Source: Aliiroseovarius sediminilitoris
GTDB taxonomy: Bacteria > Pseudomonadota > Alphaproteobacteria > Rhodobacterales > Rhodobacteraceae
NCBI RefSeq assembly: GCF_900109955.1
Contig: NZ_FOJB01000001.1
Coordinates: 1 to 64,000 of the forward strand
Reading direction: 5' to 3'
Length of the DNA: 64,000 bases
Below are positions 8,916 through 16,819 of the stretch, piece after piece. Position numbers and translations under genes: made by a program. How positions within the stretch are numbered: the stretch's first letter is position 1; each line of letters begins with the position of its first letter. The notes beneath the pieces were generated by a model. The model saw nothing but the letters and a program-made list of their open reading frames with translations. It did not search any database and had not been told where the DNA came from.

Positions 8916-9799
8916 GGCTTTCCTTTCAACAGCTTAAAGGCATCCCCGAACGCCTCCAGCGCATTTGCAGGCAGGATGATGGTCTGTCTGCCCTCGCCCT
9001 TTCCGACCGCTGTCAGGGCTTCGACCTGCTTCAAGGCAACCTGATACTGTGCGGCTTCAAGCCCGTTCTCGGCGATGGCCTTGGCGACGACCCCGGTCGC
9101 GTATGCCTCGGCATCAGCTGAAATGCGGCGAGCCTTGGCGGTCTGCTCGGCGGCATAAAGCTCTGCATCGGCGGCCAGTTCAACCGCGCGACGCTTGCCT
9201 TCCGCTTCGGTGACTTGCGCCCGGCGGGCCCGCTCCGCGTTCAACTGCTGAAGCATGGCCTCGCGCGTGGCATTGTCCAAGTTCACGTCCAAAATTTCGG
9301 CGCGCGTCACCTCTATCCCCCAATCGTCGACGGCATCTGCGACCTGCTGCTTGATCTTCGCGATCAGTTGCTGGCGGTTGGATTGGACCTCATCCAACTC
9401 CATCTCGCCGATGCCCGACCGGACAATCCCGGCAACCGTGGTTGAAATCGCCGCATCCACATCGCGGATACGATAGACTGTCTTTTCAGGTTCAAGAATA
9501 CGATAGAACACGCTGGTATCAACCTGAACCAACACGTTGTCCGAGGTGATCGCGTCCTGGCTGGCCGTCGGCAACTGGCGTTCAAGGATTGACACTTTGT
9601 GGCGCACACGATCCAGAAACGGCACGATGAAGTTGATCCCCGGCCCCAGAACCGATTGCAGGCGTCCGAACCGTTCGACCACGAATTTCTGGCTTTGCGG
9701 CACGATCTTGACGCCCAAAAGGACAACGACGATCAGGAAGGCCGCCAACAACAGCAGCACACTGTTTCCGCCAAGTAAATCTGCGGGGATGTCATTCAT
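8912..9799 (-). CDS. SPFH/Band 7 stomatin-like membrane protein
   Basis: A 295-residue membrane-anchored scaffold protein of the stomatin/paraslipin group (QmcA-like). An N-terminal hydrophobic segment (about 14-35) is followed by the SPFH domain, with VVERFGR and PGINFIVPFLDRV near the start and DVNLDNATREAM at its end. A long Ala/Glu-rich coiled coil (roughly 200-270) would drive ring-like oligomers. The family organises membrane microdomains and is linked to membrane-protein quality control. It is translationally coupled to the nfeD-family gene downstream, the usual arrangement. Confidence 0.9.
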   Translation of the reverse strand: MNDIPADLLGGNSVLLLLAAFLIVVVLLGVKIVPQSQKFVVERFGRLQSVLGPGINFIVPFLDRVRHKVSILERQLPTASQDAITSDNVLVQVDTSVFYRILEPEKTVYRIRDVDAAISTTVAGIVRSGIGEMELDEVQSNRQQLIAKIKQQVADAVDDWGIEVTRAEILDVNLDNATREAMLQQLNAERARRAQVTEAEGKRRAVELAADAELYAAEQTAKARRISADAEAYATGVVAKAIAENGLEAAQYQVALKQVEALTAVGKGEGRQTIILPANALEAFGDAFKLLKGKP

Positions 9800-9842
9800 G
9801 GAAAGAACCTTTCACTGTCCGATAATTAAAATGAAGATGGCG

Positions 9843-10283
9843 TCATTTAGCCGGATATACAACGTATTGCTCCGCAATTGCGGCAAGTGCAGTTTGCAAT
9901 CGTGGCTTGAAATGAGCAATCGCTTTCGGGTGCGACAGCCACTTTGACGGCTCCATCAAAGTCCAACACTGCCCTTCATCGCCAAACACCACGTCTTGCA
10001 TGCACGTTTCTGGCAGGGACGCGGCAAACCACCACGTAAAAGTTCCGGGGACTGTCGGACTTTCGAAAGTTTGTCGCCAGATCAGATCTTCTTCGTTCAG
10101 CATTAACCCTAATTCTTCATGGGTTTCGCGCAGCACGCATTGTTCGGGGGTTTCGCCCGCTTCATTCCCGCCACCCGGAAAATCCCACATGTCGGGATAC
10201 GGGATGTTTGCGGAATCATCGCGCAACAGGGTTGCCACCTGACCGCCAATCAGCAACACAAGCTTCGCGCCACTAAATTCCAT
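9843..10283 (-). CDS. Nudix hydrolase
   Basis: A 146-residue enzyme expected to cleave a nucleoside diphosphate linked to another group. The Nudix box is complete, from GGGNEAGETPEQ through RETHEELGL, with the metal-binding REXXEE glutamates present. The ATG at 10283 follows AAGGTGG; longer in-frame starts give sequence with no similarity to the family. It lies 43 bases upstream of the SPFH gene on the same strand and may be read with it. It is divergent from dinB, whose promoter must lie in the short gap or within this gene. The exact substrate cannot be told from sequence. Confidence 0.88.
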   Translation of the reverse strand: MEFSGAKLVLLIGGQVATLLRDDSANIPYPDMWDFPGGGNEAGETPEQCVLRETHEELGLMLNEEDLIWRQTFESPTVPGTFTWWFAASLPETCMQDVVFGDEGQCWTLMEPSKWLSHPKAIAHFKPRLQTALAAIAEQYVVYPAK

Positions 10284-10341
10284 GTGCCACCTTTGGTCCG
10301 CCAAATGTTTGAGCCACGCCGCTGATAAGTTACCATACCTT

Positions 10342-11595
10342 ATGCCCGCTTTGTGCCGAGATTGCCTGACCCAATTCGATGATGGCCGCCGCTGCCCGTC
10401 CTGCCGCAGCCCGCGGGTGCTGTCGCATCCCGAGCTTTTTGACCTGACCATTGCGCATATGGATTGCGATGCGTTTTACGCTTCGGTCGAAAAGCGCGAC
10501 AATCCCGAATTGGCGGACAAGCCTGTGATTATCGGTGGCGGGAAACGTGGCGTCGTATCAACCGCTTGCTATGTTGCGCGCATTCGCGGGGTGCGGTCTG
10601 CCATGCCTATGTTTCAAGCGCTGAAGCTTTGTCCTGATGCCGTGGTGATCAAACCGCGCGGAAGCCACTATGCGGCGGTGTCCAGACAGATCCGCGCAAT
10701 GATGGATGATCTGTCCCCGTCAATCGAACCGCTGTCGCTGGACGAAGCGTTTCTGGACATGACCGGCACCCAGAAACTGCATGGCGCGCCACCTGCCGTA
10801 ATGCTGGCAGGCTTGGTCAAACGTATGCAGAACGAATTGGGGCTAAGCGGTTCCATCGGGCTGAGTCACAACAAGTTCTTGGCGAAAGTAGCCTCTGATC
10901 TGGACAAACCGCGCGGATTTTCCGTGATCGGCAAGGAAGAAACCGCGCGTTTTCTGCGCGACAAACCCGTCGGCCTGATCTGGGGCGTGGGCGGTGTCAG
11001 TCAGGCGGCACTGGAAAAGGCAGGCATTCGCACCTTCGCCGATCTTCTGCGTTGGGAAAAACCCGACCTGATCACGCGGTTTGGCGGGATGGGTGAACGG
11101 CTTTGGCATCTGGCGCGAGGCGAAGACAAGCGACGCGTTTCAGCCCATGCGCCAGTCAAATCAATCTCGAACGAAACCACGTTTTTCGAGGACACATCAG
11201 ACATTGACCTTCTGGACGGCCATCTGTGGCGTTTGTCCGAAAAGGTATCGGACCGTGCCAAAGCGCGTGATCTGGCCGGTCGGGTTGTGACGCTGAAACT
11301 GAAACGCGCCGATTTTCGCGCGCTGAGCCGGCAAAGCAATCTGGGGGATGTCACACAGTCCTCGGACCGGATTTATCGAACGGCGCGTACATTGCTGGAC
11401 ACGGTTGTCGACAAGGGGCCGTTTCGGTTGATCGGTGTGGGGCTTAGCCACCTTGGCTCGGCCGAGAATGCCGATCTCAGCGACGATCTGCTTGACCCCT
11501 ACGCCGCGAAGCGACGCGCGGCGGAACGAGCGACGGACAAAATCCGCGCCCGTTTCGGAGATGGCAGTATCGTCAAGGGTCGCGGTATTCGCTGA
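10342..11595 (+). CDS. dinB: DNA polymerase IV (Y-family) with an N-terminal zinc-ribbon-like stretch
   Basis: Error-prone translesion polymerase. The Y-family core is intact, with catalytic motifs HMDCDAFYASVE and SLDEAFLD, a helix-hairpin-helix region, and a little-finger domain in the last third (417 residues in all). The polymerase motif starts only at about residue 38; before it lies CRDC (5-8) and CPSC (18-21), a spacing fit for one zinc ion and not part of the textbook DinB. I chose ATG 10342 because these cysteines lie downstream of it; no good ribosome binding site is visible. Whether LexA controls it is not evident from the sequence. Confidence 0.93.
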   Translation: MPALCRDCLTQFDDGRRCPSCRSPRVLSHPELFDLTIAHMDCDAFYASVEKRDNPELADKPVIIGGGKRGVVSTACYVARIRGVRSAMPMFQALKLCPDAVVIKPRGSHYAAVSRQIRAMMDDLSPSIEPLSLDEAFLDMTGTQKLHGAPPAVMLAGLVKRMQNELGLSGSIGLSHNKFLAKVASDLDKPRGFSVIGKEETARFLRDKPVGLIWGVGGVSQAALEKAGIRTFADLLRWEKPDLITRFGGMGERLWHLARGEDKRRVSAHAPVKSISNETTFFEDTSDIDLLDGHLWRLSEKVSDRAKARDLAGRVVTLKLKRADFRALSRQSNLGDVTQSSDRIYRTARTLLDTVVDKGPFRLIGVGLSHLGSAENADLSDDLLDPYAAKRRAAERATDKIRARFGDGSIVKGRGIR

Positions 11596-11597
11596 GA

Positions 11598-12458
11598 TTA
11601 CTCGGCAGCCAATGCGGTTTCGCTCCGCCCGATCTCGGCAATTTCGGCGATCACGGACGCCAATCTTGCGCGGATATGTGCAAAATCGGCATTTGGGCGC
11701 ACCATGCGCTCGTCCAGATAAAGCGACCGATCAATTTCGACCTGAACGACGTGTTGCCCACGTGACGGACGCCCATAATGTTGCGCAATATATGCGCCCG
11801 AGAAAGGTGTGTTACGCGCTGTGTCAAACCCTCCACGGACAAATGCGTCTTCGACGCGACCAACGATTTCTGGCGCGGCAGACGCGCCATAACGATCGCC
11901 CAGAACGATCTGTGGACAGCGCTTTGCACCTTTGCTCAGGCTGGCGACTGCCTCGTGCGGCATCGAATGGCAATCAATCAATATCGCCTCTCCGAACATC
12001 GCGTTGCTGCGATCCAGCAGGGATTGCAGCGCCGTATGATAAGGGTGCCAATGCGTCGCCAGACGTGATTGCGCATCACCCAAGGACATTTTGCCCCGAT
12101 AGATCGCCCGCCCGCCTGCAACAACGCGCGGAACAACCCCCAGACCCGACGATACCCTTGGATTGTGATCGACCCGACGCAGTCCGTTGATCAGAGCCGG
12201 GTCCAATTCTTCAGGCCCGCGGTTAAGGTCGACATAGGCGCGCGGCGTGTTCGACATCAAAAACGGCGCGCCATGATCCGGGACCGCCGCATACAACTGA
12301 TCAACATAAGCGTCTTCCGATGAGCGGAGGGCCTGTTCATCAAGCGCGCTGTTTCGCATGAAAGCGGGTGGGTAATCTCGACCGCTATGGGGCGACGCAA
12401 AGACAACACTGGTTGTGTGCGCCTTCGGCAATGTCAGCGTGTATGGAGGTGTCGACAT
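11598..12458 (-). CDS. N-formylglutamate amidohydrolase family protein
   Basis: A 286-residue metal-dependent amidohydrolase of the family that turns N-formylglutamate into glutamate and formate. The N-terminal FASPHSGRDYP is the family signature. DCHSMP and the QVEIDRSLY stretch supply further conserved residues. No other histidine-degradation (hut) gene is nearby, so the true substrate may be another N-formyl or N-acyl amino acid. Convergent with dinB (two-base gap). The start at 12458 is an ATG. Confidence 0.88.
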   Translation of the reverse strand: MSTPPYTLTLPKAHTTSVVFASPHSGRDYPPAFMRNSALDEQALRSSEDAYVDQLYAAVPDHGAPFLMSNTPRAYVDLNRGPEELDPALINGLRRVDHNPRVSSGLGVVPRVVAGGRAIYRGKMSLGDAQSRLATHWHPYHTALQSLLDRSNAMFGEAILIDCHSMPHEAVASLSKGAKRCPQIVLGDRYGASAAPEIVGRVEDAFVRGGFDTARNTPFSGAYIAQHYGRPSRGQHVVQVEIDRSLYLDERMVRPNADFAHIRARLASVIAEIAEIGRSETALAAE

Positions 12459-12522
12459 CCGAAGCCCTTTGTGCCTTTTTCTACAATGTATAATATGGCA
12501 AAAAATCTCTCGTCAAAAGCCC

Positions 12523-12550
12523 TTGCGCACGGGCACGACTCCTTTTATAG
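12523..12550 (+). promoter_or_regulatory. Sigma-70-type promoter of the tRNA-Val gene
   Basis: TTGCGC (12523-12528) and TTATAG (12545-12550) are separated by 16 bases. The pair lies about 77 bases before the mature tRNA, with no other gene between. The fit to the consensus is moderate. Confidence 0.5.
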
Positions 12551-12626
12551 AACCGCGAACCGGCGCGGGTATTCCCGCGTCGCGTTTTTTGGATCGGTCA
12601 CATAGATTGGTCCGGGAAGATTTTCC

Positions 12627-12701
12627 GGGCGATTAGCTCAGCGGTAGAGCACTTCGTTGACATCGAAGGGGTCACTGGTTCGATCCCAGTATCGCCCACC
12701 A
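12627..12701 (+). tRNA. tRNA-Val: tRNA-Val (anticodon GAC)
   Basis: The sequence folds into a cloverleaf. The acceptor stem GGGCGAT pairs with ATCGCCC (12691-12697). The D-arm carries AGCTCAGCGGTAGAGC. The anticodon arm CTTCG-TTGACAT-CGAAG has GAC at 12659-12661, and the T-arm carries GGTTCGATCC. The CCA end is encoded (12699-12701). GAC reads the valine codons GTC and, by wobble, GTT. All stems pair, so the gene should be functional. Confidence 0.97.
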
Positions 12702-12782
12702 TGAACCGCCAGACGACCGAAAGGTCCAACGGCATAATGTAGCTTAGGCGCAACCGCAGCGCCGCGTTGAAGGAGAAGGAAC

Positions 12783-12908
12783 ATGAAAGTTCGCAACTCG
12801 CTCCGCTCGCTGAAAAACCGCCACCGCGATTGCCGCGTGGTGCGCCGTAAAGGCCGCGTTTACGTGATCAACAAAACGCAACGCCGGTTCAAAGCCCGTC
12901 AGGGCTGA
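12783..12908 (+). CDS. rpmJ: 50S ribosomal protein bL36
   Basis: A 41-residue, very basic protein of the large ribosomal subunit, starting [11 protein letters not shown] and ending RRFKARQG. It keeps one cysteine (RDCRVV) and lacks the full zinc-binding set, so it is the zinc-free (C-minus) form of about 41 residues, as usual in alphaproteobacteria. GAAGGAGAAGG lies just before the ATG. It sits between tRNA-Val and a strong terminator and may be co-transcribed with the tRNA. Confidence 0.96.
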   Translation: MKVRNSLRSLKNRHRDCRVVRRKGRVYVINKTQRRFKARQG

Positions 12909-12929
12909 ACACATCAGCAGCGTTATCTA

Positions 12930-12956
12930 AAAAGCCGCCCGGTGGGCGGCTTTTTT
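12930..12956 (+). terminator. Intrinsic terminator of rpmJ
   Basis: AAGCCGCCC pairs with GGGCGGCTT around a three-base loop and is followed by six T, a textbook terminator 22 bases after the rpmJ stop. Confidence 0.93.
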
Positions 12957-13003
12957 GTGTGGGTGTATGTGCCTGACCTGCCCCGCCTGACAGACGCATT
13001 CCC

Positions 13004-14479
13004 TTACATGTTGATCATCAATCGGGCGAAAGTGATCTGGTCGACAAATCCTGTAACGGCAAGACCCCGACTTTTCTGATACTGGCGCAATGCCTTGCGG
13101 GTTTGTGCATCAAACGCACCGTCGACCTGCCCGGTTTTGAACCCTTGCCCGCTTAGCCGTTGTTCGACGATCAGCCTCAGCGGGCCGTTTTTCAACAACG
13201 ATGCCTCGGCGGCGGCCAGCGCCTTCTGTTCCGCCTGACGCCTTTGCGCCTGCTTCAACTCTTCTATTCTGTTCGCAGCCACAGCTGAAAAATAACCATT
13301 TGGATGCCTGCGCAGAAATGTATCATAGGCTTGAACCGTATCTTTGGCCTTTGCAATGTTCCAGTTTTCAAGTTCAATCTTGCTGGCCTTACCGTTACCT
13401 CCACCCTGTAACTTCGCAAGGGCTTCATTTGCTTCGTCAGAGTGCAATCCATCTGGGTATTTCTTCAGATAAGCCAGCAACCCTTTGGCGCTGCCATCTT
13501 TCCCGTTCTTGTTCCAAAACGCGTTATCCTGTCGCGTCTCTTCCGCCGCACGTTCACGCGCAGCCTCTTCCAACTCCGCCGCGCGACGCGATGCCTGTCG
13601 CTGCAATGCCTTGATCTGTCGTGCATTCAGATAGCCGGTCGTCTCGTGCCCCTGATCTTTCTGCCAGGCTTCGATCGCGGCGCGCGATCCCCGACCGAAT
13701 ATTCCGTCAATCCCACCCGGACTGTGACCCAGGATGGTCAGGTCACGCTGGACGTTCCGGCGCTCTGATCGTGTCAGACCCAATGCCGCTTCGGCACGTT
13801 CGGCGTTTGACAACTCACCACGCGTAAAGGGCGTGTTGTCCGCAACGTCCCCGAACACCTCGACCGCCGGATAATTGGCCCGCAGGGCGCTGCGCATTTT
13901 TGCATCGGGCGTCAATGCGATCTTGTCAACGAAGCGCACAAGACCGTCCGCTGGCCCAATCAGAACGCCAACACCTTCCGGGGCTTCGATCGGACCGACG
14001 CCTGGCAACAATCCGGCTCCCAGGGGCGTCCCGCTGCCTTGCGGCGCCAACAGAACCAAGGCCCGATCAGGATGGTCGGCCACACTGCGCAGGATTGCAC
14101 TTAGTGGAACACCTACGCCGCCAATCGACAAATCATCGACATCTTCGGCATAGCGCGTGATCAACCATGTTTCATCGCCATTATTGGCAAATCGGCCCGA
14201 TAAGAAGATCAGCAAACGCTCCGCATCCTCGGCCTCGGTTCGGAACACCGAGATCGCGTCCCAAGTGTCATCGGCACGCTCTGACTCGCTGTCAAGGAAA
14301 GTGAACCCTTCCTGCGTCAGACGGCGTTCCAGCGTCTCTGCGTTTTTGACGCCAACAACATCTTCCAAATACCGATAGTCGCTCTGCGTCACCAGTAAAG
14401 CCGCATCCTTGGCCGTTGCAAATCCTGCCAAACCGCTAAGCGCTGCTGCCGCAACTGCTATCTGAAACCGACGGGTCAT
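13004..14479 (-). CDS. Exported pseudo-caspase with two peptidoglycan-binding domains
   Basis: A 491-residue protein with a signal peptide ending near FATA, so periplasmic or secreted. The first half resembles a peptidase C14 (caspase-like) domain, but the usual SGHG is SGRF and the usual LDACR is LAPQGSG. Both catalytic residues therefore appear lost. Two PG_binding_1 domains follow. One lies near residues 235-285 (GHSPGGIDGIFGRGSRAAI) and the other at the C-terminus (GQVDGAFDAQTRKALRQYQK). Between them are alanine/glutamate-rich coiled coils and two tetratricopeptide-like pieces (YLKKYPDG, FLRRHPNG). ATG 14479 has GGAGGTG upstream. A non-enzymatic cell-wall scaffold is my inference. Confidence 0.75.
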   Translation of the reverse strand: MTRRFQIAVAAAALSGLAGFATAKDAALLVTQSDYRYLEDVVGVKNAETLERRLTQEGFTFLDSESERADDTWDAISVFRTEAEDAERLLIFLSGRFANNGDETWLITRYAEDVDDLSIGGVGVPLSAILRSVADHPDRALVLLAPQGSGTPLGAGLLPGVGPIEAPEGVGVLIGPADGLVRFVDKIALTPDAKMRSALRANYPAVEVFGDVADNTPFTRGELSNAERAEAALGLTRSERRNVQRDLTILGHSPGGIDGIFGRGSRAAIEAWQKDQGHETTGYLNARQIKALQRQASRRAAELEEAARERAAEETRQDNAFWNKNGKDGSAKGLLAYLKKYPDGLHSDEANEALAKLQGGGNGKASKIELENWNIAKAKDTVQAYDTFLRRHPNGYFSAVAANRIEELKQAQRRQAEQKALAAAEASLLKNGPLRLIVEQRLSGQGFKTGQVDGAFDAQTRKALRQYQKSRGLAVTGFVDQITFARLMINM

Positions 14480-14556
14480 GCCCACCTCCACCATATTACG
14501 AGAACGCCGAAGCGTCAGATTGGTTCATTCTGGGTGAAAATCAGCGACACTCAACG

Positions 14557-14589
14557 AAAAAACCCGCCAGTTAGATAACCGGCAGGTTT
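14557..14589 (-). terminator. Intrinsic terminator of the liv/ligase operon
   Basis: On the minus strand AAACCTGCCGGTTA pairs with TAACTGGCGGGTTT (two G-U pairs, two-base centre) and leads into a run of T. It lies about 35 bases after the stop of the gene ending at 14625 and would end the minus-strand transport/ligase operon. Confidence 0.8.
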
Positions 14590-14624
14590 CGGAAAAACGC
14601 AGGCACCCGTCATGGCAGTTCAAT

Positions 14625-15824
14625 CTAGTCGTAAACGCGCTTGTCGTCGATCACGATGCCGTCGTTGGGCAGGCTGCCGGGGGCGACGAGTTCAATCTTA
14701 CCTTTAAGTTTCAGGGTTTCGACCACCGATTTCGCGTAAGACTCGGCATCGCCACCGTCTGCTTCGACCTGCACGGTCATCGCGTCCATCTCGCCTTCGC
14801 GGGTGGCGATGACGCGCGCCTTTGAAACTTCTGCGTGCTTGGCCACGAAATCGGCGACCTGCTCGGGGCGCACAAACATGCCCTTGATCTTGGCCGTCTG
14901 GTCCGCACGACCCATCCATCCTTTAATGCGCATATTGGTGCGGCCACACGGGCTGGTGCCAGTCAACACCGCCGACAAATCGCCCGTCGCAAAGCGGATC
15001 AATGGGTAATCCGGGTTCAGCGTGGTCACGACGACTTCGCCCACCTCACCTGATGCCACCGGATCGCCGGTGCCGGGGCGCACAATCTCGACGATCACGC
15101 CTTCATCAACGATCATGCCTTCCATCGCTTCGCTTTCATAAGCGATATTGCCAAGGTCAGCGGTCGCATAGCTTTGCAGACAGGTTACACCACGGTCCGC
15201 GTATTCCTGACGCAGACTGGGAAAAAGCGCCCCGCCGCCTACTGCCGCTTTGGTGATCTTGAGTTTGACGCCGTCGGCATCTGCGCGATCCAGAATGATC
15301 TTCAGATAGTCCGGGGTGCCCGCATAGGCCGTGGTGCCAATATCTGCCGCGGCGCGCACCTGCAATTCGGTCTGACCGACACCGGCAGGAAGCACGGAAG
15401 CACCCACGGCCTGCGCGCCGTTCTCGAATATCATACCGGCTGGGGTCAGGTGATAGCCAAAGCAGTTCTGAACGATATCCCCTTCTCCAATCCCACAAGC
15501 ATGCAGGAACCTCCCCATGCGCCACCAGTCATGGCTGATGCCGCCGGGTTCATAAATCGGACCAGGCGATTGAAATATATGGGCGGGTTTCTTGACGGCA
15601 AATCCACCAAACGGCGGGCTTTTCTTTTGCCATCTGCTCAGGTCGGATTTTCGCAGGACCGGATATTTTGCCAGATCCGACAATGATTTGATCTCTGGCC
15701 CATCCAGTTGACAGGCGTTTTTCGCCGCACGGGCACGGTCAATCTGAGCGCGGAGGCCGTCAATCAATGCGCTTGTGCGTTCGTCCGCCGAACGGGTTTC
15801 CAGCGCGTCAAAATACTTGGACAT
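14625..15824 (-). CDS. Phenylacetate-CoA ligase family protein
   Basis: A 399-residue adenylate-forming ligase that would join a carboxylate to coenzyme A. The ANL fold is visible through YATADLGNIAYE, the FATGDLSAV hinge region and WMGRADQTAKIKGMFVRPEQV near the C-terminus, matching PaaK-type enzymes. The P-loop-like Ser/Thr/Gly motif near the N-terminus is poorly conserved, as in many PaaK relatives, and the chain is slightly shorter than PaaK itself. It is the last gene of the liv cluster and no other phenylacetate gene is nearby. It probably activates whatever organic acid the transporter brings in. Confidence 0.85.
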   Translation of the reverse strand: MSKYFDALETRSADERTSALIDGLRAQIDRARAAKNACQLDGPEIKSLSDLAKYPVLRKSDLSRWQKKSPPFGGFAVKKPAHIFQSPGPIYEPGGISHDWWRMGRFLHACGIGEGDIVQNCFGYHLTPAGMIFENGAQAVGASVLPAGVGQTELQVRAAADIGTTAYAGTPDYLKIILDRADADGVKLKITKAAVGGGALFPSLRQEYADRGVTCLQSYATADLGNIAYESEAMEGMIVDEGVIVEIVRPGTGDPVASGEVGEVVVTTLNPDYPLIRFATGDLSAVLTGTSPCGRTNMRIKGWMGRADQTAKIKGMFVRPEQVADFVAKHAEVSKARVIATREGEMDAMTVQVEADGGDAESYAKSVVETLKLKGKIELVAPGSLPNDGIVIDDKRVYD

Positions 15825-15893
15825 GAGTGACCTCTTGTCATCGCCGGATATCCTCCGGACCTGCGTTACGTTTTGTCGGTGTGCGGGAAGGCG

Positions 15894-16742
15894 TCAGGCC
15901 AGCCAACGCTTGCGACGGCGATAGGACCGCACGTCGCGGAAGCTTTTGCGGCCTTCGTCCGACATACCGAGGTAGAATTCTTTGACGTCCGGGTTTTCGC
16001 GCAATTCGGCGGCCGGACCATCCATCACCACGCGCCCGTTCTCCAGGATGTATCCGTAATGCGCGTAGCGCAGCGCGACGTTGGTGTTTTGCTCTGCCAG
16101 CAGGAAGGTCACGCCTTCTTGCTCGTTCACTTTCTTGACGATCTCAAAGATTTGCTCGACCAACTGCGGTGCAAGACCCATGGATGGTTCGTCAAGCAAG
16201 ATCATATCGGGGCGCGACATCAGCGCGCGGCCCATTGCCACCATTTGTTGCTCGCCGCCCGAAGTGTAACCCGCCTGGCTTTTACGACGCTCTTTGATGC
16301 GTGGGAAATAGTCATAAACCATCTCAAGATCCGCAGCGATCGCGGCCTTGCCATCGGTGCGGGTATAGGCTCCTGTCAGCAGATTTTCCTCGACGGTCAG
16401 GTGTTCAAAACAGTGGCGGCCTTCCATCACCTGAATGACGCCACGCTTGACCAGCGCCGAAGGGTTCAGCTCGGCCACATTCTCGTTCTTGTGCAGGATG
16501 GTGCCTTTGGTGACTTCCCCCCGCTCGGATTGCAGCAGGTTCGAGATCGCCTTCAATGTGGTCGTTTTGCCAGCGCCGTTGCCACCCAGAATGGCTGTGA
16601 TGCTGCCTTTGGGCACATTAAGGCTCACGCCCTTCAACACAAGAATCACGTGATTATAGATCACCTCGATATTGTTGACCTCCAGAAGGTTTTCACCGGC
16701 GTTTCTTGCGGTCTTTTCTGCGGTCTGTGCGGCGTCCAGCAT
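15894..16742 (-). CDS. livF: Liv-type ABC transporter ATP-binding protein LivF
   Basis: One of two ATPases of a branched-chain amino acid/organic acid importer, acting on the inner face of the membrane. Walker A is GGNGAGKTT, the signature is TSGGEQQMVAMGRAL and Walker B is MILLDEPSMG. The switch histidine is absent from the usual place (LLAEQN), normal for LivF. I take ATG 16742 as the start because it lies just before the conserved region; a longer in-frame start at 16805 is possible. The 282 residues are longer than E. coli LivF (237), with an N-terminal extension and an Arg-rich tail. Confidence 0.92.
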   Translation of the reverse strand: MLDAAQTAEKTARNAGENLLEVNNIEVIYNHVILVLKGVSLNVPKGSITAILGGNGAGKTTTLKAISNLLQSERGEVTKGTILHKNENVAELNPSALVKRGVIQVMEGRHCFEHLTVEENLLTGAYTRTDGKAAIAADLEMVYDYFPRIKERRKSQAGYTSGGEQQMVAMGRALMSRPDMILLDEPSMGLAPQLVEQIFEIVKKVNEQEGVTFLLAEQNTNVALRYAHYGYILENGRVVMDGPAAELRENPDVKEFYLGMSDEGRKSFRDVRSYRRRKRWLA

Positions 16743-16819
16743 ATCGGTCGTCCTGTTTGTGTTCGTTGTCCGGGGGTCGCCCGGACCAAACGGCCCGAGC
16801 GACATATCTTACACGCGGC

